Shown: piece by piece, positions 33,833-42,710 of the stretch
Layout: each line of letters opens with the position of its first letter
Numbering within the stretch: the first letter of the stretch is position 1
Assembly (NCBI GenBank): GCA_964219355.1
Contig: CAXPOZ010000001.1
Location: forward strand, 1,116,001-1,180,000
Reading direction: 5' to 3'
DNA from: Parvularcula sp964219355
Lineage (GTDB): Bacteria > Pseudomonadota > Alphaproteobacteria > Caulobacterales > Parvularculaceae
Length of the DNA stretch: 64,000 nt
Position numbers and translations under genes: made by a program
The notes under the pieces: model-generated
What the model was told of the DNA's origin: nothing
What the model saw: the letters and a program-made list of their open reading frames with translations, nothing else
The model's database searches: none

Positions 33833-35328
33833 TTCTTCTTGTCCCCGCCAAGACCGGGCAGGCTGCCGCCGCCGAGACCCGGAAGACCACCGCCGCCGCC
33901 TAGACCGGGCATCCCGCCCCCACCAAGGCCGGGAGGCATGCCGCCCCCAAGGCCGCCCATGCCGCCGGGACCGCCGCCGCCGAGCATCTTGGCCATATTC
34001 GCCGCCATGCCGCGCTTGCCGCCCTTGCCCATCTTTTTCATCATGTCGGCCATGCCCTTATGGGCTTTGAGCAGCTTATTGACGTCCTGCACCTGCACGC
34101 CCGCGCCCGAAGCGACGCGGCGTTTGCGGGAGGCATTCATGAGCGCCGGTTTCTTGCGCTCCTTTTTCGTCATGGAACCGATGATCGCTTCCTGACGGCG
34201 GATTTCCTTGTCGTCAAAACCGCCCGCGGCATCGACCGCGTTCTTGATCTTGCCCATGCCGGGCATAAGGCCGAGGATCGCGCCCATGCCGCCCATTTTG
34301 CGCATCTGGGCGAACTGATCCCTCAGATCATCGAGATCGAACTCGCCCTTGGCCATCTTCTTGGCGGCCTTGGCGGCTTTTTCCTCATCGATCTGTTCAC
34401 TGGCTTTCTCGACTAGCGAAACAATGTCGCCCATGCCGAGGATACGGCCCGCCATGCGCTCTGGGTCAAAGACATCGAGCGCATCGAGCTTTTCGCCCAT
34501 CCCGGCATATTTGATCGGCGCACCCGTGACGCTCCGCATAGAGAGCGCTGCACCGCCGCGCGCATCACCATCGAGACGGGTAAGGACGACCCCTGAAACC
34601 GGCACGCGGGCCTTGAATTTTTCCGCCGTCTGAACAGCGTCCTGACCGGTCAGCGCATCAAGAACGAGCAGGGTTTCAGCCGGGTTTGTGACCTTATGGA
34701 TTTCCTGGACCTCGGCCATGAGGTCTTCGTCAATCGACAGACGGCCCGCCGTGTCGAGCATGACGACATCATAGCCGCCAAGACGCCCCGCCTCCATCGC
34801 GCGCCGGGCGATCTGGACCGGGGTCTGCCCATCTACGATCGGCAGGGTCGAGACGCTGGCCTGTTCGCCCAGTACACGGAGCTGTTCCATGGCCGCCGGA
34901 CGACGCGTGTCGAGCGACGCCATCAGGACGCGCTTCTTGTCCTTCTCGCTCAGCCGCTTTGAAAGTTTTGCCGTGGTCGTCGTTTTACCCGAGCCCTGAA
35001 GGCCGACCATGAGGACGGCGACGGGCGGCGCATGATTGAGATTGATCTCATGCGCATTATCGCCGCCGCCAAGGGTCTCGATCAGGACATCATGAACGAT
35101 CTTGACGACCTGCTGGCCCGGGGTGACCGAGCGCAGGACTTCCTGACCGATGGCGCGTTCTTTCACCTTGCCGACAAATTCGCGCGCGACGGGCAGCGCG
35201 ACATCCGCCTCGAGCAGGGCCACGCGCACTTCGCGCAGGGCTTCGGTGACATCGGCCTCCGACAGGGCCCCGCGGCCGCGGAGCTTGTCGAATACACCGG
35301 AGAGTCTGTCGGACAGGCTGTCGAACAT
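33829..35328 (-). CDS. ffh: Signal recognition particle protein Ffh (SRP54)
   Basis: The 499-residue GTPase that binds signal sequences and 4.5S RNA and targets ribosomes to FtsY. It has the N-domain, the G1 loop GLQGSGKTTTTAKL (about residues 110-123), the DTAGR and TRLDGDARGG motifs, and the methionine-rich M-domain. After the M-domain comes an unusual tail of about 55 residues made of GlyGly/Met/Pro/Leu repeats (such as GLGGGMPPGLGGGGMPGLGG) ending DKKK. It heads the ffh-lipoprotein-rpsP-rimM operon. Confidence 0.97.
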   Translation of the reverse strand: MFDSLSDRLSGVFDKLRGRGALSEADVTEALREVRVALLEADVALPVAREFVGKVKERAIGQEVLRSVTPGQQVVKIVHDVLIETLGGGDNAHEINLNHAPPVAVLMVGLQGSGKTTTTAKLSKRLSEKDKKRVLMASLDTRRPAAMEQLRVLGEQASVSTLPIVDGQTPVQIARRAMEAGRLGGYDVVMLDTAGRLSIDEDLMAEVQEIHKVTNPAETLLVLDALTGQDAVQTAEKFKARVPVSGVVLTRLDGDARGGAALSMRSVTGAPIKYAGMGEKLDALDVFDPERMAGRILGMGDIVSLVEKASEQIDEEKAAKAAKKMAKGEFDLDDLRDQFAQMRKMGGMGAILGLMPGMGKIKNAVDAAGGFDDKEIRRQEAIIGSMTKKERKKPALMNASRKRRVASGAGVQVQDVNKLLKAHKGMADMMKKMGKGGKRGMAANMAKMLGGGGPGGMGGLGGGMPPGLGGGGMPGLGGGGGLPGLGGGSLPGLGGDKKK

Positions 35329-35488
35329 AAATCCTTTTCCTTTCGGTCAAGCGGGGCGCCAAACGCAATTAGCCGCCGCGAGGGCGTTACCCCGGCGGCG
35401 GGACATCCCCGGCCTCGTCTTCATATGGTGATGAAGGGTCGTGCCGGTAGACGCTGCGAAAGACACAGCTGGACCGAATTTTGAGCGC

Positions 35489-35519
35489 GGTGGATAAACT
35501 TACGGGGGGCAGAGGTCAA
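35489..35519 (-). promoter_or_regulatory. Candidate ffh promoter overlapping a DnaA-box-like site
   Basis: On the minus strand TTGACC (35519-35514) is followed after 17 bases by TATCCA (35496-35491). The same region contains TTATCCACC, one mismatch from the consensus DnaA box, at 35497-35489. The 207-base gap upstream of ffh otherwise holds nothing recognisable. The -10 match is weak. Confidence 0.3.
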
Positions 35520-35535
35520 GGTGATCCTTGAGACC

Positions 35536-35991
35536 TCAGATCCAGCGGCGGACCCGGCGCTTATACTCGCGATACTCGCCGCCGAACTGGGCTTCGAGTA
35601 GCCGCTCCTCCGGCATGATCTGGAACCGGGTGATATAGACCAAGAAGGCCGCTGCAATGGCGCCCCCGGTCACGGACGGCATCACGATCACAAGGCCAAT
35701 CAGGATCAGCAACATGCCCAGATACATAGGATTGCGCGTCCAGCGATACTCGCCCTCTATGACCAGCTCGCTCGATTTGGAGGGGGTATGTGGATTGACG
35801 GTCGTCTTGGCCGCCACGAAACGGCGGACGGCCCGGACCAGCAGGATGACGCCCAGTACCCCCGTGAGCGCGCCCGGGATGAGCAACGCCCAGTTGGACA
35901 GGACGTCGGGGCTAGCGCCGAACCAGAAGATCCCGAACCCGCAGACCAGCATCAGCAGGAGCGGCGGTATTTTGAGTTCAAGCCAGCTCAC
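35536..35991 (-). CDS. Isoprenylcysteine methyltransferase-like membrane protein
   Basis: A 151-residue membrane protein of the ICMT/PEMT-like methyltransferase group. It has two or three N-terminal membrane segments, then the SAM-binding motif GEYRWTRNPMYLGMLLILIG (about residues 80-99) with the RNPMY core, and the C-terminal PEERLLEAQFGGEYREYKRRVRRW, which contains the conserved EExxL and YxxYxxxVxR elements. Bacterial members methylate unknown small or lipid substrates. It lies 12 bases downstream of the asparaginase-like gene. Confidence 0.85.
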   Translation of the reverse strand: MSWLELKIPPLLLMLVCGFGIFWFGASPDVLSNWALLIPGALTGVLGVILLVRAVRRFVAAKTTVNPHTPSKSSELVIEGEYRWTRNPMYLGMLLILIGLVIVMPSVTGGAIAAAFLVYITRFQIMPEERLLEAQFGGEYREYKRRVRRWI

Positions 35992-36003
35992 CTGCTCCGC
36001 CCC

Positions 36004-36495
36004 TTAAACGTCGAACCGACCGAGCTTCTCGTTCTTGTTGAGCTCTGTTGCCGCAAAAACGAGGCCGTTCATGACGCCATAGACGCCTGCCGGCAGGGTC
36101 TGCGCCGCGATCACCGCGCCGCCGAGATTGAACGCCGCATCCGAGATGAACAGCGAATGCGGCCGCATGGCGCCGGTAAGGACGATGGTCTTGCCCTCCG
36201 CCTTGCCGTCGAGGAAGCGCGCCGTCTCCGCCATGGTCGAGGTGCCATGAGTGATGACGATCCCCTCCTCTGTCGCGGCCTTCACCCGCTCGAGGAGGAG
36301 GTTGCGATAGGTCTCGGTCATGTCGAGCGAGTCGATCTGAAAGAGCTGCTCGACTTCAGGGTGATAACAGCGGCCATGCTCCAGCACCTCGGGCACCTGG
36401 GATTTGCCCGCGCCCGCAAAGGTGATGTTCTCCGCCCGCCAGTCATGGACCTTATCGAGTGTCCCGCCTGTCGTCAGAATACGGACAGATCTCAT
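36004..36495 (-). CDS. Single-domain asparaginase-like protein
   Basis: A 163-residue protein equal to only the N-terminal domain of type I/II asparaginases, whose normal length is about 330. The first catalytic threonine region ILTTGGTLDKVHD is intact, as are IVLTGAMRP and a lysine in ELNKNEKLG that aligns with the catalytic lysine. The second threonine motif, however, reads HGTSTM where HGTDTM is expected, so the substrate-binding Asp is Ser. It overlaps the symporter gene by four bases. It may hydrolyse a related amide, work as a dimer of half-length chains, or be inactive. Confidence 0.82.
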   Translation of the reverse strand: MRSVRILTTGGTLDKVHDWRAENITFAGAGKSQVPEVLEHGRCYHPEVEQLFQIDSLDMTETYRNLLLERVKAATEEGIVITHGTSTMAETARFLDGKAEGKTIVLTGAMRPHSLFISDAAFNLGGAVIAAQTLPAGVYGVMNGLVFAATELNKNEKLGRFDV

Positions 36496-37853
36496 TCTTT
36501 TTCTGCCCGCCGGAAGACTTCCTCATCAAGAGCGCCTTCCCATTTTGCGACCGTTGTTGCGACTGCGGCATCCCCCGTCACATTTGTCATCGTCCGCATC
36601 ATGTCGAGGAGGCGATCAAACGGGAAGATCAGCGCGATGATGAGGATCGCATCTGCTTCGCTCACGCCGATGGTCGTCAGTACCCCAACCGCAAGGAACA
36701 GGCTTGCAGACGGAATACCGGCGGCACCGATGCTGACACCGACAGCGGCAATTCCGATGGCGAGATACTCAGCCGTCCCCAGATCCAAACCAACAGCTTG
36801 CGCTGCAAACAGTGCGACAAGGCCGATATAAAGGCTGGTGCCGTCCATATTGACGGTCGCACCGATCGGCAGGACAGCGCCCGCAACCGATTTCTCAACG
36901 CCAAGGTTTTTGTTCACATTGGAGATTGTCACCGGCAGCGTCGCGGACGAACTGGCCGTTGAATAGGCCGTACTCATTGCATCAAGAATGCCGCTGAAGA
37001 ACCGGATTAGCGGCAGGCCAACCACAACGCGGATAAGGCCGCCATAGACAAAGAGAATGTGGACGGCACAGGCGATATAAAGAGCCACAGCCAGCTTGGC
37101 GAGGTTATCGAGAACCCCGAGGCCAAGCGTCCCCATGACCCAGGCCATGAGCGCGTAGACACCATAAGGTGCAAGAAGCATGACAAAATGCGTGATCTTC
37201 AGAACCGCCTCAGCAGCGGATTCCATGACCTTCCCGACGGGGCCTTCACCCTCTTTCGCCGCAATGATCCCGATGCCGAACAAGATGGAGAAGAAAATGA
37301 TCGGCAGGATATTGCCGTCCGCCATCGCCTCAATCGGGTTGGCGGGAATGATATCTAAAAGCTTATCCGCAGCAGTCTGTGACTGGCTGGCGGCCGCTGC
37401 CGTTTCCAGCCGTGAGGTTAGATCAGACTGAGCGCTGACATCGGCGGCAGCGTAATCGACATTGACGCCAGGCTTGACGATCAGCCCAGCCAGAACCCCA
37501 AGCCCAACGGCAAACACGGTCGTACAAAGATAAAGCAGGATCGTCCGCACACCGAGACTACCCAGCCTTTTGGGATCGCCAAGCGAAATGACGCCCGCAA
37601 CGATGGTCGTGAAAATCAGCGGAATGATAAGCATTCGGATCAGTTTGACGAACCCGTCACCGACCGGCTTCACACTGGCGGCCACATCCCCAAAGAGATA
37701 GCCAACAAATCCGCCCACTAGGAGCGCGATCAGGACTCTCAGCCAGAGCGGGAATTTAAGGACGCTGCCAAGAAAATAGAACAGCACAAACGCGCCAAGC
37801 GTAATCCCCCAGAAGGGCAATGCGCCCAGACCCTCAAGACTGCCTTCCATCAT
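36492..37853 (-). CDS. Dicarboxylate/amino-acid:cation symporter (DAACS family)
   Basis: A 453-residue secondary transporter of the GltP/DctA fold. The re-entrant hairpin signature SSSATLPVTISNVNKNLGVEK, the ion-site motif GATVNMDGTSLY and the second hairpin AIGIAAVGVSIGAAGIPSASL are present, as is DRLLDMMRTMTNVTGDAAVAT near the C-terminus. Substrates would be aspartate, glutamate or C4-dicarboxylates with protons or sodium. Its coupling to an asparaginase-like protein suggests a role in Asp/Asn use. A hairpin terminator closes the transcript upstream of it. Confidence 0.93.
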   Translation of the reverse strand: MMEGSLEGLGALPFWGITLGAFVLFYFLGSVLKFPLWLRVLIALLVGGFVGYLFGDVAASVKPVGDGFVKLIRMLIIPLIFTTIVAGVISLGDPKRLGSLGVRTILLYLCTTVFAVGLGVLAGLIVKPGVNVDYAAADVSAQSDLTSRLETAAAASQSQTAADKLLDIIPANPIEAMADGNILPIIFFSILFGIGIIAAKEGEGPVGKVMESAAEAVLKITHFVMLLAPYGVYALMAWVMGTLGLGVLDNLAKLAVALYIACAVHILFVYGGLIRVVVGLPLIRFFSGILDAMSTAYSTASSSATLPVTISNVNKNLGVEKSVAGAVLPIGATVNMDGTSLYIGLVALFAAQAVGLDLGTAEYLAIGIAAVGVSIGAAGIPSASLFLAVGVLTTIGVSEADAILIIALIFPFDRLLDMMRTMTNVTGDAAVATTVAKWEGALDEEVFRRAEKE

Positions 37854-37864
37854 CCCTCTCCATA

Positions 37865-37894
37865 TAAAAGTAGCGGGGGCGCCCGACCCCCGCT
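37865..37894 (-). terminator. Rho-independent terminator after the S9 peptidase gene
   Basis: On the minus strand AGCGGGGG pairs with CCCCCGCT around a TCGGGCG loop and is followed by ACTTTTAT. It lies between the prolyl oligopeptidase stop and the symporter start, so it ends the peptidase transcript. Confidence 0.7.
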
Positions 37895-37914
37895 TCTCGT
37901 TCTAAGGCTGTTTG

Positions 37915-40026
37915 TTATTCCGCGTCCAAACCGAGCAGATTCGCGAAATACACATACTGAAGCGCGAGGCGTTTGGCCTGTTGCTCCTGGTTTGCCGCAG
38001 CGCCATGGCCGCCTTCGATGTTTTCGTAATAGAGGAAGGGGTGGCCCTGAGCTTCCATCTTCTTCGCCATCTTCCGGGCGTGACCCGGATGGACGCGGTC
38101 GTCCTTGGTCGAGGTGAAGAAGTAGGCGCGGGGGTAATCCACGTCCTCTTTCACATTATGATAGGGGCTGATCTTCTCAAGGAAGGCCCGCTCCTCGGGG
38201 ATCGAGGGGCTGCCATATTCACCGACCCATGAGGCCCCGGCGAGCAGCTGGTCATAGCGCAGCATATCAAGCAGCGGCACGCCGATGCCGATCGCTTTGT
38301 AGAGGTCCGGGCGCTGGGTCATTGCGACCCCCATCAAAAGCCCGCCATTCGAGCCGCCAAGGATGCCGAGCTGATCTGACGTCGTGATGCCTTTTGCGAT
38401 CAGGTCCTCGGAGACGGCATAGAAATCATCATAGATTTTTTGCCGGTTGGTCTTGAGGCCCGCCTGGTGCCATTCGGGCCCGAACTCGCCGCCGCCACGG
38501 ATGTTGGCGATGACATAGACGCCGCCATTCTCTAGCCAGAGCTTGCCGGTCGTTGCCGAATATTGCGGCAGGATCGACACCTGGAAACCGCCATAGCCGT
38601 ACTGGACCGTCGGCGCGGGACCAGCTTCGAGCACGCTTTCCTTAGCGATCACGAAATAGGGAATCTTCGTGCCGTCCGTGGAGGTCGCTTCATATTGCTT
38701 TGTGACCATGCCCTCGGCGTTGAAGAAATCCGGGGTCGATTTGAGCGCCCGCGGGGCGCCGCCCTTCTTCACATAGAAAAGCGTCTCCGGTGTCGTCGGG
38801 TTTTCGTAATAGACCAGCATGTCGCCGGTTTCGTCATCGACGGAGGAGACCGAGATCACGCCGTTTTCCGGCAGGGCGATCTCCTTCTTCTTCCAGCCCT
38901 TGCGGGTCGGCGTGAAGCTGAGGAGCTTTCCGTTGATGTTGTCGAGGAGCGAGATAAAGACCGTGTCTTCCGAACTCGACACCCCATCGACCGCGACCCG
39001 GTCGGACGGGGCAAAGATCAGCGAGGTCTTTTCCGTTTCGGGATCGTAAGCAACGACGGAGCCGGTTTTATAGGTCTCGCCACCGATCTCCCAATCCTCC
39101 TGAAGCGAGACGATGACCTTGCCATCGACATAGCCGGAGTAGCTCGATTTCGCGGGCAGCGGCAGCGCGAAGAGCTGACCATCTTCACCCAGCGTATTGT
39201 AATCGCTCTCATAGAAGGTTCGCGCGCGAACGACCCCGCCGGTATATTTCCCGTCGGCCCAGACCGAGAAGGGGAAGCTGCCGACATCGCTCTTCTCGCC
39301 TTCGAAGATCACAGGCGCGTCTTCGATCGCCGTGCCGCGCTCCCAGAGCTGAACGAGGCGCGGATAACCGCTGTCGGTTTTGGTGTCTTCGCCAAGGTCG
39401 GTTGCGACCAGCATCGTGTCGGCATCGAGCCAGGCCGTGCCGGCTTTCGCCTCGGCGAGGTTGAAGCCGTCCTCAACGAAGCCTTCGCCGATGATATATT
39501 CCCGGCGGACCGACGCATCCGAGCCGCCGCGCGACAGGGTAATGATGCAGCGCTCATAGGCCGGCGCGAGGCAGCTCACGCCTTTATAGACCCAGTTCTC
39601 GTCTTCCTCTTCGGCAAGGGCATCAAGATCGAGGACGGTGTCCCAATCGGACTTGCCCGCGACGTAATCCTTGATCGTCATCCGGCGCCACAGGCCGCGG
39701 ACATTGGTTTCGTCCTGCCAGAAATTATAGGCATAGCCGCCGCGCAGGGCCGCGCCCGGGATCCGCTCATCGGAGGTCAGGATCGCGCGGGCTTCTTCGA
39801 GCAGGCCCTCATAGAGCGGGCTTGCCTGAAGCTCGGCCAGTGTCCGATCATTTTGAGACCGAACCCACTCCAGTGCGCGCTCGCCTTCGACCTCTTCCAG
39901 CCAGAGATAGGGGTCGTCGGATTCAGCCATTGCGGGCGCCTTTTCTTGTGCATGCGTGATGGAGATCGCCGTCGTCGCAACGGCCAGCACGGCCAGAGAT
40001 GACCGCAGGAAGTTTTTCGGCAGCAT
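37915..40026 (-). CDS. Exported prolyl oligopeptidase family serine peptidase (S9A)
   Basis: A 703-residue periplasmic peptidase beginning at MLPKNFLRSSLAVLAVATTA behind AGGAGG, with a signal peptide probably cleaved after THA (about residue 26). The N-terminal part is a seven-bladed propeller starting DDPYLWLEEVEGERALEWV, as in prolyl oligopeptidases. The C-terminal hydrolase domain shows the nucleophile GGSNGGLLMG, the acid region TSTKDDRVHPGHARKM and the histidine in EGGHGAAANQEQQ. It likely cleaves short proline-containing peptides. It is transcribed alone. Confidence 0.93.
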   Translation of the reverse strand: MLPKNFLRSSLAVLAVATTAISITHAQEKAPAMAESDDPYLWLEEVEGERALEWVRSQNDRTLAELQASPLYEGLLEEARAILTSDERIPGAALRGGYAYNFWQDETNVRGLWRRMTIKDYVAGKSDWDTVLDLDALAEEEDENWVYKGVSCLAPAYERCIITLSRGGSDASVRREYIIGEGFVEDGFNLAEAKAGTAWLDADTMLVATDLGEDTKTDSGYPRLVQLWERGTAIEDAPVIFEGEKSDVGSFPFSVWADGKYTGGVVRARTFYESDYNTLGEDGQLFALPLPAKSSYSGYVDGKVIVSLQEDWEIGGETYKTGSVVAYDPETEKTSLIFAPSDRVAVDGVSSSEDTVFISLLDNINGKLLSFTPTRKGWKKKEIALPENGVISVSSVDDETGDMLVYYENPTTPETLFYVKKGGAPRALKSTPDFFNAEGMVTKQYEATSTDGTKIPYFVIAKESVLEAGPAPTVQYGYGGFQVSILPQYSATTGKLWLENGGVYVIANIRGGGEFGPEWHQAGLKTNRQKIYDDFYAVSEDLIAKGITTSDQLGILGGSNGGLLMGVAMTQRPDLYKAIGIGVPLLDMLRYDQLLAGASWVGEYGSPSIPEERAFLEKISPYHNVKEDVDYPRAYFFTSTKDDRVHPGHARKMAKKMEAQGHPFLYYENIEGGHGAAANQEQQAKRLALQYVYFANLLGLDAE

Positions 40027-40105
40027 GGTTTCCTCCTGCCCTGTTAACTTTATGGGCGGGACCGTAACGCCGCCCACGCAGGGCGCAATCCCTCAAATAC
40101 CGGGC

Positions 40106-40636
40106 TTAGCCCTGCCCAGGCAGAATGATGGAAGGCCGCAGGTTTTCGATGACCTGGCGAGCATCATAGGCGGCCGGTTCATCGGCCGGCTTCTCGCCTT
40201 TGCCGAGGACGATATAGGCAATCGCCGAATAGCGGCGGCGCTCGCGGATATCGACATCGTCATAGAACGGGTCCCAACGATAGCCGTAGCCATAATAGGG
40301 GAAGGGCCGCCCGACGCCGTAATAGGAGTAAAAGCCGCGATCGCGCGTGCCCGAATAGGTGGTCGATTTCTCGGTATCATCCTTCACGACGATGAAATGG
40401 TCATAGCCATATTCAAGCGTGATCTCGGCGGCGCGATAAAGAAGATAGGTCTCGACCGTCTCACGGTCCGTCAGGGAATTGCCCTTGAAGGTGATGCGGA
40501 AGCGATCGTCCTCGATCCGCTGTTCTGAGAACCCGTATCCATCATCGCTGCCCGCAGCGGTATAGGGGGTGGAGGTCGCGCAGGCGGACAGAACGCCGAA
40601 CGCAGCAATGGCAAGGGCGGAGCGGAGGAGCTTCAT
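40106..40636 (-). CDS. CC0125/CC1285-type lipoprotein
   Basis: A 176-residue lipoprotein with lipobox FGVLSAC (Cys about residue 19). The mature protein begins with TPYxxA, GYGFSEQRIEDDRFRITFKGN and DRETVETYLLYRAAEITLEYGYDHFIVV, the pattern of the CC0125/CC1285 group described from Caulobacter, followed by a Tyr/Gly/Pro-rich segment (YYGVGRPFPYYGYGYRW) and ARQVIENLRP. It is probably attached to the outer membrane. The function is unknown; the gene stands alone, divergent from hemH. Confidence 0.85.
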   Translation of the reverse strand: MKLLRSALAIAAFGVLSACATSTPYTAAGSDDGYGFSEQRIEDDRFRITFKGNSLTDRETVETYLLYRAAEITLEYGYDHFIVVKDDTEKSTTYSGTRDRGFYSYYGVGRPFPYYGYGYRWDPFYDDVDIRERRRYSAIAYIVLGKGEKPADEPAAYDARQVIENLRPSIILPGQG

Positions 40637-40731
40637 GACATTTCCTTTCCCGAAAGGGTCGGTGCGGCAAACATGCGCAACGATGCGGCAAGCAGCTTGA
40701 GCGCCGCGCCTAACATCACTAGCACCCCGGC

Positions 40732-41802
40732 ATGTCAGAGACCAACCGACAATCCGGCAAGGAGATGAACCTGCCGCCCGCGCACCCCTCGGTGAAGACC
40801 GGCGGCGTGGCCGTGCTGCTCGTCAATCTCGGCACGCCCGATACGCCAGAGCCAGCCTCCGTGCGCCGTTATCTGCGCGAATTCCTGTCCGACAAGCGGG
40901 TCGTCGATTACCCACGAATTTTCTGGCTGCCGGTCCTCTACGGGATCATTTTGAATACGAGACCATCCAAGACAGCCAAGCTCTATCAGTCGATCTGGCA
41001 TGAAGAGTCAGGGCAAAGCCCCCTCGCCTATTACACCCAGCGGCAGATGGAAGGCTTGGCCGAGCGCCTGGGCGATGACGTGACCGTCGATTACGCCATG
41101 CGTTACGGAAACCCCTCGATCCCAGAGCGGATTGGCGCCCTAATGGCGAAGGGTCATGACCGGATCATGATCCTGCCGCTCTATCCGCAATATTCCGCGA
41201 CAACGACCGGGACGGTGGCGGACAAGGTCGCAGAAGCGATGAAAGAGCGGCCCTGGCAGCCCGCCATCCGCATCGCTCCGCCCTTTCACGATGAGCCCTC
41301 TTACATCGATGCGCTTGAGACCTCGATGCGGCGGCATGTGCCCGAGGGGACCGAGCGTGTGATCCTCTCCTTCCACGGTATTCCGCAACGATATTTCAAC
41401 GCGGGCGATCCCTATCACTGCCATTGCCAGAAGACCGCGCGGCTGCTCCGTGAACGGATGGACTGGGATGAAGAATTCGCGCCGCTCGGCTTCCAGTCGA
41501 AATTCGGCCCGGAGAAATGGCTCGAGCCCTCGACAGAAAGCCTTGTGAAAAAAGCCGCTGAGGACGGAATCAAACAGCTCGCCGTCGCCGCCCCTGCTTT
41601 TGTTTCCGACTGTATCGAGACGCTCGAAGAGATTGGCATCGGCCTGCGCGAAACATTCAAAGAGGCGGGCGGGCTGGAGCTGACCCCAATTCCATGCCTC
41701 AATAATGATGAGGCGTTTCTTACCTGTCTTGAGGAGCTGGCGCGGCGGGAGCTGGGCGGGTGGATTGCGCCCAAGGATGTGGCCGCCGCGGCTGCCGAGT
41801 AA
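40732..41802 (+). CDS. hemH: Ferrochelatase
   Basis: Inserts ferrous iron into protoporphyrin IX, the last step of heme synthesis. At 356 residues it has the normal length. GVAVLLVNLGTPDTPEPASVRRYLREFLSDKRVVDYP is the typical start, and the active-site signature ILSFHGIPQRYFNAGDPYHCHCQKTARLL, with the catalytic His, follows near residue 210. FVSDCIETLEEIG carries the second conserved region. hemE and hemJ of the same pathway lie elsewhere in the window. The stop codon overlaps the next start (TAATG). Confidence 0.97.
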   Translation: MSETNRQSGKEMNLPPAHPSVKTGGVAVLLVNLGTPDTPEPASVRRYLREFLSDKRVVDYPRIFWLPVLYGIILNTRPSKTAKLYQSIWHEESGQSPLAYYTQRQMEGLAERLGDDVTVDYAMRYGNPSIPERIGALMAKGHDRIMILPLYPQYSATTTGTVADKVAEAMKERPWQPAIRIAPPFHDEPSYIDALETSMRRHVPEGTERVILSFHGIPQRYFNAGDPYHCHCQKTARLLRERMDWDEEFAPLGFQSKFGPEKWLEPSTESLVKKAAEDGIKQLAVAAPAFVSDCIETLEEIGIGLRETFKEAGGLELTPIPCLNNDEAFLTCLEELARRELGGWIAPKDVAAAAAE

Positions 41803-42701
41803 TGCGGTTCTACTTCTCGACGGATTTCACGCTTGCGTTGCCGCAAGGCCACCGCTTTCCGGCGGAGAAATATAACCTCCTGCGCGAAGCGCTGATTTCC
41901 AATGATATCGTGGAGGAGAGCGCCCTCACCTTCTCCCCGCAGGCGCCCGAAGATGTGATCACCGCTGCGCATACGGAAGAATATGTCCGCTCCTTACGGG
42001 ACGGTACGATTGACCCCAAGGAGATGCGCCGAATCGGCTTTCCGTGGTCGGATCTGATCCATAAGCGTGGTCAGCGGACAGTGGGCGGAGCCCTTGCAGC
42101 GGCCCGTGATGCGCTGGAACGGGGTCTTGCGGGACAGCTCGCCGGGGGCACGCATCATGCGCATGCGGATTTCGGGGCGGGTTTCTGTATCTATAACGAC
42201 TTTGCGGTTGTTGCCCGGACGCTCCTCAATGAAGGCGCCGTTGACCGTATCGCGATCATCGATCTTGATGTGCACCAGGGCGACGGCAATGCGGCGCTGC
42301 TGGTCGATCACCCCGGCATCTTCATTCTTGATGTCTTCGGCGAGAAGAACTTCCCCTTCCGCAAAGTACCGAGCACGCTCGATGTCTCCCTGCCCGATCA
42401 TACGAGCGATGCAGCATTCCTTGCCGCCATTGAAGAGCATCTGCCGCAGGTATGGGGGTTCGCGCCCGATCTCGTTCTTTATCAGGCTGGGGTCGACCCC
42501 CTGATCACCGACCGGCTGGGACGCCTGGACATCACCCATGAAGGGCTGATGGCGCGGGATCATCTGGTGCTGGAGGGCTGTCACCGCCGGGGTATCCCCG
42601 TCTCGATGGGTATAGGCGGCGGCTATGCCGAGCCAATCACCGACACGGTGCTGGCCTATGCGAACACCTATCGCGTGGCGAAACAGGTCTACCGATTTTG
42701 A
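41802..42701 (+). CDS. Histone deacetylase family hydrolase
   Basis: A 299-residue zinc hydrolase of the HDAC/acetoin-utilisation/acetylpolyamine amidohydrolase group. The ATG overlaps the hemH stop. Key motifs are GGTHHAHADFGAGFCIYNDFAV (His-His pair, about residues 116-137), the zinc ligand segment IIDLDVHQGDGNA, DVSLPDHTSD, LVLYQAGVDPLITDRLGRLDITHEGL, and GGGYAEP. The substrate in bacteria is usually an acetylated polyamine or small molecule rather than protein. Translational coupling to ferrochelatase is the notable context. Confidence 0.92.
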   Translation: MRFYFSTDFTLALPQGHRFPAEKYNLLREALISNDIVEESALTFSPQAPEDVITAAHTEEYVRSLRDGTIDPKEMRRIGFPWSDLIHKRGQRTVGGALAAARDALERGLAGQLAGGTHHAHADFGAGFCIYNDFAVVARTLLNEGAVDRIAIIDLDVHQGDGNAALLVDHPGIFILDVFGEKNFPFRKVPSTLDVSLPDHTSDAAFLAAIEEHLPQVWGFAPDLVLYQAGVDPLITDRLGRLDITHEGLMARDHLVLEGCHRRGIPVSMGIGGGYAEPITDTVLAYANTYRVAKQVYRF

Positions 42702-42710
42702 TTTCCCCCG

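Noticed and set aside
38563..40002. 479-codon plus-strand frame opposite the S9 peptidase
   Set aside because: It is the shadow of a complete peptidase with catalytic motifs and has no similarity to known proteins.
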